64,000 nt of DNA from Sphingomonas sp. (GCF_019746665.1 NZ_JAIERS010000006.1:186001-250000); one strand, 5' to 3'; shown: positions 54,022 to 64,000, counted from the first letter of the stretch. Notes: generated by a model not told the origin, from the sequence alone. A program made the numbers and translations.

Positions 54022-54155
54022 CCTCCCCAAGCTTGCTTGGGGAGGGGGACCGCCGGCGAAGCCGGTGGGGGAGGGGCTTTCCTGGTTGGCAGGGGGCGCG
54101 ACCCCTCCACCATCTGCTTCGCAGCTGGTCCCCCTCCCCAGCTGCGCTAGGGAGG
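54022..54155. repeat. REPIN: two inverted REP units between hisH and hisA
   Basis: Unit A (54022-54077) has a perfect 11-bp stem CCTCCCCAAGC/GCTTGGGGAGG (54022-54045), then GGGGACC, a second stem CCGCCGGC-gaa-GCCGGTGG (54050-54068) and GGGGAGGGG. Unit B (54101-54155) is the same unit in reverse complement, with its own variants of both stems. About 23 bases lie between them. It occupies the whole gap upstream of the hisA start and ends just inside the hisH stop. Confidence 0.85.
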
Positions 54156-54161
54156 ATCGCG

Positions 54162-54773
54162 TCACGGCCGCCATGCGAGGAACCTTTCGAGCAGCGCCAG
54201 CCCGTAACGCTGGCTCTTTTCGGGGTGGAACTGCACCCCCAGCAGATTGTCGCGTCCGATCGCGGCGACCACCGGCCCGCCATGCGCGCTCGTCGCGAGC
54301 ACGTCGCCGCCCGTGAAGGCGTAGCTGTGGAGGAAATAGGCCTCGCCCGGCTCGATCAGCGGGTGGGCGCCAGCGGGAACAACATCGTTCCAGCCCATAT
54401 GCGGCACCTTCGCCGCCGGATCGGCGGGAGCCATCAACGCGACATCGCCCGCGATCCAGCCGAGCCCCGGATGCTCGCCGAATTCCAGGCCGCGCGTCGC
54501 CATCAGTTGCATCCCCACGCAAATCCCGAGGAACGGGGCGCCGCCGCCGATCACCCGGCCGTTCAGCGCCTCGATCATCCCCGGCACCGCGCGCAAGGCG
54601 CTCGCGCAGGCGCCGAACGCGCCGACGCCCGGCAGCACGACCCGTTCGGCGCGCGCGACTTCCTCTGCATCGGCCGTGACGCGCACGTCACCGGCCCCCG
54701 CCGCCTTCAGCGCGTTGTGGACCGAGTGGAGGTTGCCCGCGCCATAATCGATCAGTGCGACCGCGCCGCTCAC
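54162..54773 (-). CDS. hisH: imidazole glycerol phosphate synthase glutaminase subunit
   Basis: 203 aa class I glutamine amidotransferase supplying ammonia to His[19 protein letters not shown] start, nucleophile Cys in [11 protein letters not shown], and the His-Glu pair in [10 protein letters not shown] complete the triad. GTG 54773 overlaps the hisB stop (GTGA). Confidence 0.97.
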   Translation of the reverse strand: MSGAVALIDYGAGNLHSVHNALKAAGAGDVRVTADAEEVARAERVVLPGVGAFGACASALRAVPGMIEALNGRVIGGGAPFLGICVGMQLMATRGLEFGEHPGLGWIAGDVALMAPADPAAKVPHMGWNDVVPAGAHPLIEPGEAYFLHSYAFTGGDVLATSAHGGPVVAAIGRDNLLGVQFHPEKSQRYGLALLERFLAWRP

Positions 54774-55357
54774 AGCACGCCTTTGGTCGAGGGCACGGCG
54801 CCGCCCTTGCGCGGATCGATCTCGATCGCCTGGCGCAGCGCGCGGGCGAGGCCCTTATAGGCACTTTCGATGATGTGGTGGTTGTTCTCGCCGTAGAGCG
54901 TCTCGACATGGAGCGTGATGCCGGCGGTTTGCGCGAAGCTGTGGAACCAGTGCTTGAACAGCTCGGTATCCATCTCGCCCAGGCGCGGCTGGCTGAATTC
55001 GGTCTTCCAGACGAGATAGGGGCGCCCCGAAATGTCGAGCGCGACGCGGGTCAACACCTCGTCCATCGGCGAGAGCGCGTCGCCATAACGGCGGATGCCG
55101 GCCTTGTCGCCGAGCGCCTGGGCGAGCGCGCCGCCGAGCGCGAGCGCCGAATCCTCGGTTGTATGGTGCTGATCGATGTGCAGGTCGCCCTGCACCGTCA
55201 GGGTGATGTCGATCAGCGCGTGGCGCGATAACTGCTCGATCATGTGATCGAGAAAGCCGATCCCGGTCGCGATCTGGTAACGGCCAGTGCCGTCGAGGTT
55301 GAGCTCGACCTCGATCCGGGTCTCGGCGGTGTTGCGGGTGAGGTGGGCGGTACGCAT
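54770..55357 (-). CDS. hisB: imidazoleglycerol-phosphate dehydratase
   Basis: 195 aa monofunctional IGPD (no phosphatase domain). It removes water from IGP using a di-manganese site: [27 protein letters not shown] and [11 protein letters not shown] carry the metal histidines and glutamates. ATG 55357 ([10 protein letters not shown]) chosen over a frame-extended start at 55414. First gene of the histidine cluster; it diverges from sspB across 74 bases. Confidence 0.97.
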   Translation of the reverse strand: MRTAHLTRNTAETRIEVELNLDGTGRYQIATGIGFLDHMIEQLSRHALIDITLTVQGDLHIDQHHTTEDSALALGGALAQALGDKAGIRRYGDALSPMDEVLTRVALDISGRPYLVWKTEFSQPRLGEMDTELFKHWFHSFAQTAGITLHVETLYGENNHHIIESAYKGLARALRQAIEIDPRKGGAVPSTKGVL

Positions 55358-55431
55358 CGCGCGCTCTCCATAACGTGTACGCCGCGACGCGCAATCTTGA
55401 CCCGGCGCCGCCACGCGCTAACCCTGCCAGC

Positions 55432-55905
55432 ATGAGCGAGCATCTGCCCGACAGCCTGATTCCCTATGACGAGATCGTGCAGGAAGCCCTGCGCGCGGTG
55501 GTCGGCCGGGTTCTCGGCTCGGTCGTGGCGGCGAACGGCACGCTGCCGGGCGAGCATCATTTCTATATCACCTTCAAGACCCAGGCTCCCGGGGTCGACA
55601 TTCCGCAACGGCTGATCGAGCGTTTCCCGGATGAAATGACGATCGTGCTGCAGAACCGTTTCTGGGATTTGCGGGTGGACGAGGGGCGCTTTTCGGTCGG
55701 GCTCAGCTTCAACCAGGTGCCGGCGAAGCTCAACATTCCTTATTCGGCGATCACCGGCTTCCACGATCCCGCGGTAAATTTCGAGCTGCGCTTCCAGGCC
55801 CAGGAAGGCCCCGACGAACCCGAACCCCACGACGCCGCCGAAAACGACCAGCCCCCGCGCGAGGGATCAAACGTCGTGTCGGTCGACTTCAAGCGGAAGA
55901 AATAG
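55432..55905 (+). CDS. sspB: SspB-like ClpXP adaptor (alphaproteobacterial)
   Basis: 157 aa. The substrate-binding domain (about 5-120) has LIPYDEIVQEALRAVVGRVL, FYITFKTQAPGVDIP, PDEMTIVLQNRFWDL and FSVGLSFNQVPAKLNIPY; an acidic linker then leads to the C-terminal ClpX-binding tail NVVSVDFKRKK. It tethers ssrA-tagged and other substrates to ClpXP. ATG 55432. Its promoter must share the 74-base gap with hisB. Confidence 0.93.
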   Translation: MSEHLPDSLIPYDEIVQEALRAVVGRVLGSVVAANGTLPGEHHFYITFKTQAPGVDIPQRLIERFPDEMTIVLQNRFWDLRVDEGRFSVGLSFNQVPAKLNIPYSAITGFHDPAVNFELRFQAQEGPDEPEPHDAAENDQPPREGSNVVSVDFKRKK

Positions 55906-56001
55906 GGAGCAAGGCGCGCGCCGCGCGCCGGTTGTGTCGGCAATGCGAACCACCAGCCGGCGCGGGATTTACGCCCGCGACGGGGCCAGGAGACCAAGCC
56001 G

Positions 56002-57384
<1,383 letters not shown>

Positions 57385-57518
57385 GCGTGATTTCGGAAAT
57401 GCGCCGAAGGCACCTTGCGCGGTGCCCGCCGCCGCGCGCCGACCGCGTCGCCCCGGTTGCGCCATCGAAACGGATCGCGCAAAAGGGCGCGAGTCCCGCC
57501 TAGCCCCCGAGGTATCGC

Positions 57519-57854
57519 ATGAAGCTGATCGTTTGCGCCGCGTTGTTTTCGCTTTCCGCCGCGCCCGCCCTGGCCCAGCAAGCGCCCGCGCCGGCGCCCG
57601 CCCCTGCCAGCGGCGACGCGGCGGCGCCCGCGACCGCCGGCGCTCTGACGCTTGACACCCCGATCGAAACGCTGGTCGCCAACCCCAAGGCCAAGGCGGC
57701 GCTCGATCAGGTGCTGCAGACCGACATCACCGCCAACCCTTTCTACGACCAGATCAAGGCAATGAGCTTCAACCAGGTCCAGCCGCTCTCCAATGGGCAG
57801 CTGAGCGACGAACTGCTGAAGAAGATCGGCGAGGCGCTCGCCGCGATCAAATAA
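57519..57854 (+). CDS. hypothetical exported protein
   Basis: 111 aa. Cleavable signal peptide KLIVCAALFSLSAAPALAQ, an Ala/Pro-rich linker (QAPAPAPAPASGDAAAP) and a compact domain (about 45-111) with TPIETLVANPKAKAALDQVLQ and AMSFNQVQPLSNGQLSDELLKKIGEAL. I recognise a conserved-looking small periplasmic protein common in sphingomonads but no function. It may be followed by co-transcribed uvrC after 112 bases. Confidence 0.75.
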   Translation: MKLIVCAALFSLSAAPALAQQAPAPAPAPASGDAAAPATAGALTLDTPIETLVANPKAKAALDQVLQTDITANPFYDQIKAMSFNQVQPLSNGQLSDELLKKIGEALAAIK

Positions 57855-57966
57855 GCGGCGCGGCGTTTCGTCCGGCATCGCCTGGGGGAATGAACGACCG
57901 GACGGGCCGCGCTTGCCCGACGGCGCGTCCTTGCCTCCCCCCGTCGCCCGGCCTACCTCGCCGCTG

Positions 57967-59883
57967 ATGACCAGCCCCGCCGGCCCCGATCGCTTCAACG
58001 AGGAACGCGCGACCTATGCCGTGCGCGGCGCCGACGCGCCCGATCTGGAGGCGGGGGTGGCGGCGATCCGCAACGTGCTGCAAACGCTGCCCGCGCGGCC
58101 GGGTGTCTATCGGATGCACGATGCGCGCGGCGACGTGCTGTATGTGGGGAAAGCGCGCGCGCTGAAGAACCGCGTGACCAACTACACCCAGGTCGATCGT
58201 CTGCCGAAGCGGCTCCAGCGGATGGTCGCGCTGACGCGATCGATGACGATCGTCACCACCAATAACGAGGCCGAGGCGCTGCTGCTCGAAGCGCAGCTGA
58301 TCAAGCGCTACCGCCCGGCGTACAACGTGCTGCTGCGCGACGACAAAAGCTTCCCGTTCATCCTGCTGCGCGCCGATCACGACTTTCCGCGCATCCAGAA
58401 GCATCGCGGCGCGCGCAAGATCAAAGGCAATTATTACGGCCCCTTCGCGAGTGCGGGCGCGGTCAACACCACGCTCAACGCGCTGCAGAAGCTGTTCCTG
58501 CTGCGCAGCTGCTCGGACGGGTTCTTCAGCCGCCGCGACCGGCCCTGCCTGCTCTACCAGATCAAGCGCTGCTCGGCGCCGTGCGTCGGGCGGATCGACG
58601 AAGCCGCCTATGCCGAGCTGGTGAGCGACGCGAAGGACTTCCTCGCTGGCAAATCGACCCAGGTGCAGGCCAAGCTCGGCGCGCAGATGCAGGCGGCGGC
58701 GGAGGCGATGGACTTCGAACTCGCCGCGATCCTGCGCGATCGGCTGCGCGCGCTCACTTTCATCCAGGGCAGCCAGGCGATCAACGCCGACGGGGTGGGC
58801 GACGCCGACATTTTCGCGCTCGCCTGCAAGGACGGGGTGATCGGCATCCAGGCCTTCTTCATCCGTGGCGGGCAGAATTGGGGGCATCGCAGCTTCTTCC
58901 CCACCCACACCGCCGAAGTGCCCGAGGAGGAAGTGCTGATGAGCTTCCTCACCCAATTCTATGAGGAAGTGCCGCCCGCGCGCCAGGTGATGGTCGATCG
59001 CGACCTGGGCGAGGGCGCGTTGCTCGAGGAGATGCTGAGCAGCCAGGCGGGGCGCAAGGTGGAGCTGAGCGTCCCCCAGCGCGGCGCGCGGCGGCGGCTG
59101 CTCGACCAGGCCAAGCGCAACGCCGAGGAAGCGCTGGAGCGGCGGCTGGCCGAATCGACCACCCAGGCCAAGCTGCTGCGCGAAGTGGCCGAGCTGTTCG
59201 ACCTCGCCGAGCCGCCCCAGCGCATCGAAATCTACGACAACAGCCATATCCAGGGCACGGGCGCGCTCGGCGCGATGGTCGTCGCCGGGCCGGAGGGGTT
59301 CCGCAAGGGCCAGTACCGCAAGTTCAACATGAAGCGCGCCGAGACGATCGCGGGCGATGATTACGGCATGATGCGCGAGATGTTCCAGCGCCGCTTCGCC
59401 CGCGCGCAGGATGAAGACCCCGATCGCGGTGACTGGCCCGATCTGGTGCTGATCGATGGCGGGCGCGGCCAGCTCAACGCGGTGCGCGCGGCGCTGGAGG
59501 AGATTGGCGTCGAGGATGTCTGCCTGGTCGGCGTCGCCAAGGGGCCGCATCATGGCCGCGAGGGGCGCGAGGTGTTCCACCTGATGGACGGGCGCGAGTT
59601 CCAGCTGCCGGTCAACGCGCCGGTGCTTTTCTATCTCCAGCGGCTGCGCGACGAGGCGCACCGCTTCGCGATCGGCGCGCACCGCGAGAAGCGCGCCAAG
59701 GCGATGGGCGCGAGCCCGCTCGACGAGGTGCCCGGCATCGGCCCGGCGCGGAAGAAGGCGCTGCTGATGCACTTCGGCACCGCCCGCGCGGTGCGTGGCG
59801 CCAGCCTGGAAGACCTACGCAAGGCGCCGGGGGTGAGCGCGGCGGTGGCGCAAACGGTGTACGACTTCTACCACAGCCGCTAG
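57967..59883 (+). CDS. uvrC: excinuclease ABC subunit C
   Basis: 638 aa endonuclease making the 3' and 5' incisions in nucleotide excision repair. The N-terminal GIY-YIG domain (PGVYRMHDARGDVLYVGKA), the Cys cluster CSAPCVGRI, the UVR motif (about 235-260, AAEAMDFELAAILRDRL), the RNase H-like domain (EIYDNSHIQGTGALGAMV, LVLIDGGRGQLNA) and a C-terminal helix-hairpin-helix pair (LDEVPGIGPARKKALL, LRKAPGVSAAVAQ) are in order. I chose ATG 57967; ATG 57913 would add an 18-residue Pro-rich tail. Confidence 0.96.
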   Translation: MTSPAGPDRFNEERATYAVRGADAPDLEAGVAAIRNVLQTLPARPGVYRMHDARGDVLYVGKARALKNRVTNYTQVDRLPKRLQRMVALTRSMTIVTTNNEAEALLLEAQLIKRYRPAYNVLLRDDKSFPFILLRADHDFPRIQKHRGARKIKGNYYGPFASAGAVNTTLNALQKLFLLRSCSDGFFSRRDRPCLLYQIKRCSAPCVGRIDEAAYAELVSDAKDFLAGKSTQVQAKLGAQMQAAAEAMDFELAAILRDRLRALTFIQGSQAINADGVGDADIFALACKDGVIGIQAFFIRGGQNWGHRSFFPTHTAEVPEEEVLMSFLTQFYEEVPPARQVMVDRDLGEGALLEEMLSSQAGRKVELSVPQRGARRRLLDQAKRNAEEALERRLAESTTQAKLLREVAELFDLAEPPQRIEIYDNSHIQGTGALGAMVVAGPEGFRKGQYRKFNMKRAETIAGDDYGMMREMFQRRFARAQDEDPDRGDWPDLVLIDGGRGQLNAVRAALEEIGVEDVCLVGVAKGPHHGREGREVFHLMDGREFQLPVNAPVLFYLQRLRDEAHRFAIGAHREKRAKAMGASPLDEVPGIGPARKKALLMHFGTARAVRGASLEDLRKAPGVSAAVAQTVYDFYHSR

Positions 59884-59893
59884 CGGCGGCTGG

Positions 59894-60667
59894 TCAGCGT
59901 CCGGTCCAGTTCCCCGGGCGCTTGTCGACGAAGGCGGCCATTCCTTCCTTCTGGTCCTCGGTGCCGAACAGGCCGTGGAACAGCCGGCGCTCGAACAGGA
60001 TGCCTTGGGCAAGTTGCGTCTCGAACGCGGCGTTGACCATTTCCTTGTTCGCGATCGCGGCGAGCGGGGGCATGGCGGCGATCGTCTCGGCGGTTTTCAG
60101 CGCTTCCGCCAGCAAATCGCCCGCCGGAACCACGCGCGCGACGAGGCCCGAACGTTCGGCCTCCTCGGCGTCCATCATCCGCCCCGTCAGGCACATTTCC
60201 ATCGCCTTGGCCTTGCCGATCGCGCGCGTCAGCCGCTGCGAGCCGCCCATGCCGGGCGAGACGCCGAGCTTGATCTCGGGCTGGCCGAATTTGGCCGTAT
60301 CGGCGGCGATGATGAAATCGGCCATCATCGCCACTTCGCACCCGCCGCCCAGCGCATAGCCGGCGACGGCGGCAAGCCAGGGCTTGCGCGTCGCGGTCAC
60401 TTTCTCCCAGCCGGCGAAGAAATTGCTGCCATACATGTCGGCAAAGCCCTGTGCCTGCATCTCCTTGATGTCCGCGCCCGCCGCAAAGGCTTTCTCCGAG
60501 CCGGTGAGCACCAGGCAGCGCTGGGCCGGATCGGCATCATAAGCGGCGAAGGCGGCGATCAGCTCGGCGAGCACCTGGCTGTTGAGCGCGTTCAGCGCCT
60601 TGGGCCGGTTGAGCGTGACAAGCGTCACCGCGCCCCTGGGTTCGACGAGGATGGTTTCGAACGACAT
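59894..60667 (-). CDS. enoyl-CoA hydratase
   Basis: 257 aa crotonase-fold hydratase of short-chain enoyl-CoAs. The oxyanion-hole segments AAGADIKEM and [14 protein letters not shown], with catalytic Glu in GGGCE and [13 protein letters not shown], are the mitochondrial ECHS1-like pattern. In the cluster with a 3-hydroxyisobutyryl-CoA hydrolase and an acyl-CoA dehydrogenase it would hydrate methacrylyl-CoA in valine breakdown. ATG 60667 chosen because homologues start MSFETILVE. Confidence 0.94.
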   Translation of the reverse strand: MSFETILVEPRGAVTLVTLNRPKALNALNSQVLAELIAAFAAYDADPAQRCLVLTGSEKAFAAGADIKEMQAQGFADMYGSNFFAGWEKVTATRKPWLAAVAGYALGGGCEVAMMADFIIAADTAKFGQPEIKLGVSPGMGGSQRLTRAIGKAKAMEMCLTGRMMDAEEAERSGLVARVVPAGDLLAEALKTAETIAAMPPLAAIANKEMVNAAFETQLAQGILFERRLFHGLFGTEDQKEGMAAFVDKRPGNWTGR

Positions 60668-60730
60668 TTGCTGCTCTCCGTGGCGGGCGGGCGCCCGGTC
60701 CTGATGCGCCAAGCCTTTGCGCGACTGTGG

Positions 60731-60882
60731 ATGCCGGAACAAGTCCGGCATGACGGCTCAGGCAAAGAAACCCTTCGGGTTTGATCCCAACCTATCGTCG
60801 CCCCGGACTTGATCCGGGGCTAGGCTTCTTCCTCTGCCGCCGCAAAGGCAGCCAAGCCCCGGCTCGGGGGCCGGGGCGACGG
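60731..60882. repeat. REP-type palindromes in the enoyl-CoA hydratase gene gap
   Basis: The 233-base gap 60668-60900 has no gene. It contains a perfect 8-bp stem ATGCCGGA-acaag-TCCGGCAT (60731-60751) and a longer inverted repeat with arms about 60796-60827 and 60854-60882 built on CCCCGGACTTGATCCGGGG, the same family as 6257-6337. Confidence 0.75.
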
Positions 60883-60900
60883 TGTGGGGCAGGAATCGTT

Positions 60901-61944
60901 TTACGCCGGCGTCCACGCCTCCCCCTCGGGCAGCGGCGCGAAGATTGCGTCGAGCATCGCCCCGGTCACGCCCCCGGGGCTGGCCGGGTTCCATTTGGGC
61001 GCGTTATCCTTGTCGATAATCACCGCGCGCACGCCTTCCTGAAAATCGGGGAGCACCACGACGCGCGCAGCAATGGCGAATTCCTGGCGCATCTCGGCGG
61101 CGAAATCGGGCATCGTCGCTCCCTCTTTCAACTGCCGTAGCGCGACTTTCATCGCCTGCGGCGATTTGGTCGCGAGCGTCGCGCGCTGTTGCGCCGCCCA
61201 GTCGCCGCCATCGGTATCGAGCGCGGCGAGTACGTCTTCCAAGTGATCGGACGCGAAAAGCCGATCGATCGCTTCCAAATGGTCGAAAAGCGTGCCGCGC
61301 GGTAGCAGCGTGTTTTTGTCACTGAGCGTCGTTTCGATGTCGCGAGGGTAACGGATCAACAGCTCTTTGACGATATCGAGTTCGTCGGCCGCGATGGCGT
61401 GTGTTGCCAGCCCGAGGTTGAGACAATCATGCCCGTTAAGCCGCGCGCCGGTCAGCGCCAGATACTGCCCCGTCCGCCCCGGCAGCCGCGCCAGATACCA
61501 GCCGCCGCCGACATCGGGAAACAGGCCGATGCCGCTTTCGGGCATGGCGAAGCGGGTATTCTCGGTCGCGACGCGGAAGCGCGCCGGCTGGCTGATGCCC
61601 ACGCCGCCGCCCATGGTGATCCCGTCCATGAACGCGACGATGGGCTTCGCGTAAGTGAAAAGCTTGTGGTTGAGCTGGTACTCGGTGCGGAAGAAGCCGC
61701 GCGCCTCATCGCCCCCTTGCGCGCCCGAGGCGGCGAGCATCCGAATGTCGCCGCCCGCGCAAAAGCCGCGTCCTTCAGCGTGATCGATCATCACCGCCTC
61801 GATCGCGGGATCGGCTTCCCAGCGCTGCAGCGCTTCGAGCATCGCCGCGCACATCGCCGTGTTGAGCGCGTGCAGCGCCTGCGGGCGGTTGAGGCGGAGG
61901 CGGGCGACCTTGCCTTCGGTGGTGATGATGACGTCGTTGGTCAT
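60901..61944 (-). CDS. enoyl-CoA hydratase/isomerase family, 3-hydroxyisobutyryl-CoA hydrolase type
   Basis: 347 aa, the length of HIBCH rather than simple hydratases. GRGFCAGGDIRMLA, YAKPIVAFMDGITMGGGVGIS and MPESGIGLFPDVGGGWYLARL are signature HIBCH segments, including the catalytic Glu in PESGIG. It removes CoA from 3-hydroxyisobutyryl-CoA in valine degradation. ATG 61944 follows AAAGGAG at good distance. Confidence 0.93.
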   Translation of the reverse strand: MTNDVIITTEGKVARLRLNRPQALHALNTAMCAAMLEALQRWEADPAIEAVMIDHAEGRGFCAGGDIRMLAASGAQGGDEARGFFRTEYQLNHKLFTYAKPIVAFMDGITMGGGVGISQPARFRVATENTRFAMPESGIGLFPDVGGGWYLARLPGRTGQYLALTGARLNGHDCLNLGLATHAIAADELDIVKELLIRYPRDIETTLSDKNTLLPRGTLFDHLEAIDRLFASDHLEDVLAALDTDGGDWAAQQRATLATKSPQAMKVALRQLKEGATMPDFAAEMRQEFAIAARVVVLPDFQEGVRAVIIDKDNAPKWNPASPGGVTGAMLDAIFAPLPEGEAWTPA

Positions 61945-61969
61945 CGGCGCTCCTTTGAATTTTTTCTCG

Positions 61970-62080
61970 CACAAAGACACGAAGACACAAAGGAAGAAGC
62001 CGTAGACGGCGACCTATTTCAATTTCAGATAAAGCCGCTGCGCGGCTTTCTAATTTTCTTTGTGTCTTCGTGTCTTTGTG
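61970..62080. repeat. 23-bp perfect inverted repeat enclosing an 8-bp hairpin
   Basis: Arms 61970-61992 and 62058-62080 are perfect reverse complements, A/C-rich on the left (starting CACAAAGACACG) and unlike the GC-rich genes around; inside is AAAGCCGC-tgc-GCGGCTTT (62031-62049). The element fills the 146-base gap between two acyl-CoA genes on the minus strand and could attenuate or stabilise the mRNA. Confidence 0.85.
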
Positions 62081-62090
62081 TGCGGATAAA

Positions 62091-63233
62091 CTACTGCCGT
62101 GTGAGCTCGCGGCCCACGATCATCCGCATGATCTGGTTGGTCCCCTCCAGGATCGAATGCACCCGCAGGTCGCGCCAGAAGCGTTCGATCGGGTAATCCT
62201 GCAGATAGCCATAGCCGCCATGCAATTGCAGCGCGCGATCGACCACGCTCGATCCGGTATCGGTCGCGAGCCGCTTGGCCATCGCGGCAAAGCGCGTCTT
62301 GTCCGGGCTGTTCGCCGTCACCTTGGCCGCCGCCAGATAGAGCAGCGCCCGCGCCGCCTCCAGCTCGGTCGCCATGTCGGCGAGCATGAACTGGGTGTTC
62401 TGGAAATCGCTCACCGCCTGGCCGAACGCTTTCCGGTCGCGGGTATAGCCAATCGCCTCGTCAAGGCAGCGCTGCGCCCCGCCCAGCGAGCAGGCGCCGA
62501 TATTCAGCCGCCCGCCATCAAGGCCCATCATCGCGATGCGGAAGCCCTCGCCCTCGCCGCCGATCCGGTTCTCGACCGGCACGCGCACCTCTTCCAAAAT
62601 CACCTGCCGCGTCGGCTGTGAATGCCAGCCGAGCTTCTTCTCGTTCGCGCCGAACGACACGCCGGGCGTGTCGCGCTCGATGGCGAGGCACGAAATGCCG
62701 CGCGGGCCTTCTTCGCCGGTGCGGACCATCACCAGATACAGTTCATTCTCGCCCGCGCCCGAGATGAACTGCTTGGTGCCCGTCACGACATAATGATCGC
62801 CATCCCGCACCGCGCGCGTCTTGAGCGCGGCCGCGTCGGAGCCCGAGCCGGGTTCGGTGAGGCAATAGCTCGCGATCCAGTCCATCCCGACGAGCTGGGG
62901 CAGATATTTGGCCTTCACCGCCTCCGAACCGAAGCGGTCGATCATCCACGCGGCCATGTTGTGGATGCTGATGAACGCGCTGGTCGAGGGGCAGCCATAG
63001 GCCATCGCCTCCATGATCAGCGCCGCCTCCAGCCGGCCGAGCGCGATCCCGCCCGATTCCTCGGACACATAGATCGCGCCGAAGCCCAATTCGGCGGCCG
63101 CCTTGATCGTCTCGCGGGGGAAAATGTGCTTCTCGTCCCACTCGCCCGCGAACGGGGTGATGCGATCGGCGGTGAAGCGGCGCGCGAGCTCCTGGATCTC
63201 GCGCTGATCGTCGGTCAGGTCGAACTGGCTCAT
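62091..63233 (-). CDS. acyl-CoA dehydrogenase, isobutyryl-CoA dehydrogenase-like
   Basis: 380 aa FAD enzyme passing electrons to EtfAB. YCLTEPGSGSDAAALKTRA and TGTKQFISGAGENELYLVM bind FAD and acyl-CoA; the catalytic Glu lies in the late LRVHSILEGTNQIM, where IBD/SBCAD-type enzymes have it. Together with HIBCH and ECH neighbours it suggests isobutyryl-CoA from valine as substrate. ATG 63233 overlaps the cupin stop (ATGA). Confidence 0.92.
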   Translation of the reverse strand: MSQFDLTDDQREIQELARRFTADRITPFAGEWDEKHIFPRETIKAAAELGFGAIYVSEESGGIALGRLEAALIMEAMAYGCPSTSAFISIHNMAAWMIDRFGSEAVKAKYLPQLVGMDWIASYCLTEPGSGSDAAALKTRAVRDGDHYVVTGTKQFISGAGENELYLVMVRTGEEGPRGISCLAIERDTPGVSFGANEKKLGWHSQPTRQVILEEVRVPVENRIGGEGEGFRIAMMGLDGGRLNIGACSLGGAQRCLDEAIGYTRDRKAFGQAVSDFQNTQFMLADMATELEAARALLYLAAAKVTANSPDKTRFAAMAKRLATDTGSSVVDRALQLHGGYGYLQDYPIERFWRDLRVHSILEGTNQIMRMIVGRELTRQ

Positions 63234-63592
63234 GGCTTGGCCGCGTAGTCCGTCGCGCCGAGGAAGTGAAGCGAGACATAGGGTTCGTCGCCGACCACCC
63301 AACTGTCATGCCCGGGCGGCACGTAGAAGATGTCGCCGGCGCGCATCTCGATCACGCGGCCATCGTCCATCGCGGCGGTCGCGCAGCCCGAGACGACCAT
63401 GCCGACATGTTCGACATGGCACGAGGCCGCGCCGCTCGCCGCGCCGACATCGACCGACCAGCGCCAGCCCGGCTGATAGGTAGCGCGGCCAATCGTCATC
63501 CCGCCCAGGGTCACCAGCTCGAAGCGCCCTTTGCTGAACACGCGCACCTCATCGGGGGCATCGAACCGTTTGAGGATCACGTTCATGTCCAT
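63230..63592 (-). CDS. small cupin-domain protein
   Basis: 120 aa single-cupin protein. The barrel motif includes HVEHVGMVVSGCATAAMDDGR and GDIFYVPPGHDSWV, with two histidines in the first motif and one in PPGHDS for metal binding. ATG 63592 after AAGGAGAG; ATG 63586 is also in frame. Translationally coupled to the acyl-CoA dehydrogenase gene; function unknown, perhaps a ligand-binding or isomerase-like partner. Confidence 0.85.
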   Translation of the reverse strand: MDMNVILKRFDAPDEVRVFSKGRFELVTLGGMTIGRATYQPGWRWSVDVGAASGAASCHVEHVGMVVSGCATAAMDDGRVIEMRAGDIFYVPPGHDSWVVGDEPYVSLHFLGATDYAAKP

Positions 63593-63683
63593 GGCGCCTC
63601 TCCTTGTCGCCACGCTGTTAGCGTGCGGGCCACGCCGTTGCCAGCGCTCGACGCGGGCGTGTGTGGTCGTCATAATGCACCCG

Positions 63684-64000
63684 CATGAATCGCCTGCTCC
63701 TGATCGATACCGCGCTGCGTCTGTTCGCGATCGGACAATTGCTGCTGATCGCGCTGGTGATCGGGCGCGGCGCCGCCCCCCGCCCGATCCGTGCGGCGAC
63801 GGTCGCGCTGCTGTTGGGGGTGAGCAGCTATCTGACGCTCGCGACGCCGATTTTCCTGCGGCTGCGCGGGCCGTTCTGGGCGGTGGTGCAGCTCGCCGCG
63901 CAAGCGACGCCGCTGATCCTGTGGCTGTTCGCGCATCTGCTGTTCGAGCGGCGGGTCGATGCCCGGGTGCTGATCGGGGGCGCGGTGGTGACGCTCGTCA
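63684..64000 (+). CDS. membrane protein, N-terminal part (cut by window end)
   Basis: The open frame from ATG 63684 runs to the window end (about 105 codons): basic start MNRLLLIDTALRLFA, then at least three hydrophobic segments (about 5-25, 37-55, 65-90) with LTLATPIFLRLRGPFW between. This looks like the N-terminal multi-helix part of an AraC-type membrane-anchored regulator, but the DNA-binding region is outside the window, so the call is tentative. It diverges from the cupin gene across 91 bases. Confidence 0.4.

Noticed and set aside
54022..54155. CRISPR-like repeats in the his cluster
   Set aside because: Only two units in inverted orientation, no spacers of equal length and no cas genes.
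57847..59772. 641-codon open frame antisense to uvrC
   Set aside because: Shadow frame; uvrC is complete on the plus strand.

Overview
The window looks like chromosomal DNA of a GC-rich alphaproteobacterium, most probably a sphingomonad (Sphingomonas or a close relative). The signs are the alphaproteobacterial hemC-hemD-Mic60-like order, an alphaproteobacterial-type SspB, a DUF1674/SdhAF4 gene, a CrtZ carotenoid hydroxylase, two long TonB-dependent receptors (one of the Caulobacter/Xanthomonas TIGR01782 type), and many GTG/TTG starts with ATGA, GTGA or TGATG gene overlaps. I saw no phage genes, IS transposase, plasmid genes or CRISPR array.

Layout. 1-2.3 kb: an SDR reductase coupled to a Major-Royal-Jelly-like protein. 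2.3-8.4 kb: housekeeping genes on the minus strand (tsaD-gpsA, rsmB, rpe, a heparinase II/III-like gene) with tiny sdhAF4 diverging from rsmB. 8.4-13.6 kb: hemC-hemD-Mic60, a DUF72 gene, a formylglycine-generating-enzyme lipoprotein, crtZ. 13.7-22.9 kb: sucC, etfB-etfA-PhyH-like oxygenase, cyclophilin, fhs, murA, a Crp/Fnr regulator. 22.9-28.6 kb: accessory locus A. 28.6-39.1 kb: plsC-ydcF-ftsX-ftsE, a zinc-ribbon/DUF3426 gene, tRNA-Leu(GAG), threonine aldolase, an EamA exporter, an SDR, pepN and an HWE/HisKA_2 kinase. 39.2-52.3 kb: accessory locus B. 52.4-64 kb: hisBHAF, sspB, fumC, uvrC, a valine/acyl-CoA degradation cluster, a cupin and the start of a membrane protein.

Locus A (22950-28571) holds an SsuD-type FMNH2-dependent sulfonate monooxygenase, an aldo-keto reductase overlapping it, a divergent Gfo/Idh/MocA protein and a TonB-dependent receptor. 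The enzyme set resembles the oxidative desulfurisation (sulfo-SMO) route for sulfoquinovose, with the Gfo/Idh protein as a possible NAD+-dependent (GH188-type) glycosidase and TonB-dependent rather than only ABC uptake. This is an inference.

Locus B (39160-52314) is a self-contained uronic-polysaccharide utilisation locus: outer-membrane receptor plus PF14099-type lyase (plus strand); Tat-exported lyase-like protein, ROK kinase and a GntR/FadR regulator (minus strand); and a five-gene translationally coupled operon (GH105 hydrolase, GPH symporter, KduI, KduD, KdgK) with its own GntR/FadR regulator. Together they would turn a glucuronan-like polymer into KDPG for the Entner-Doudoroff pathway. 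The two divergent promoter regions share an identical 14-base element, so the halves probably form one regulon.

Several intergenic gaps carry inverted pairs of REP-like palindromes (REPIN-like), most of them of one sequence family, including inside the his cluster.
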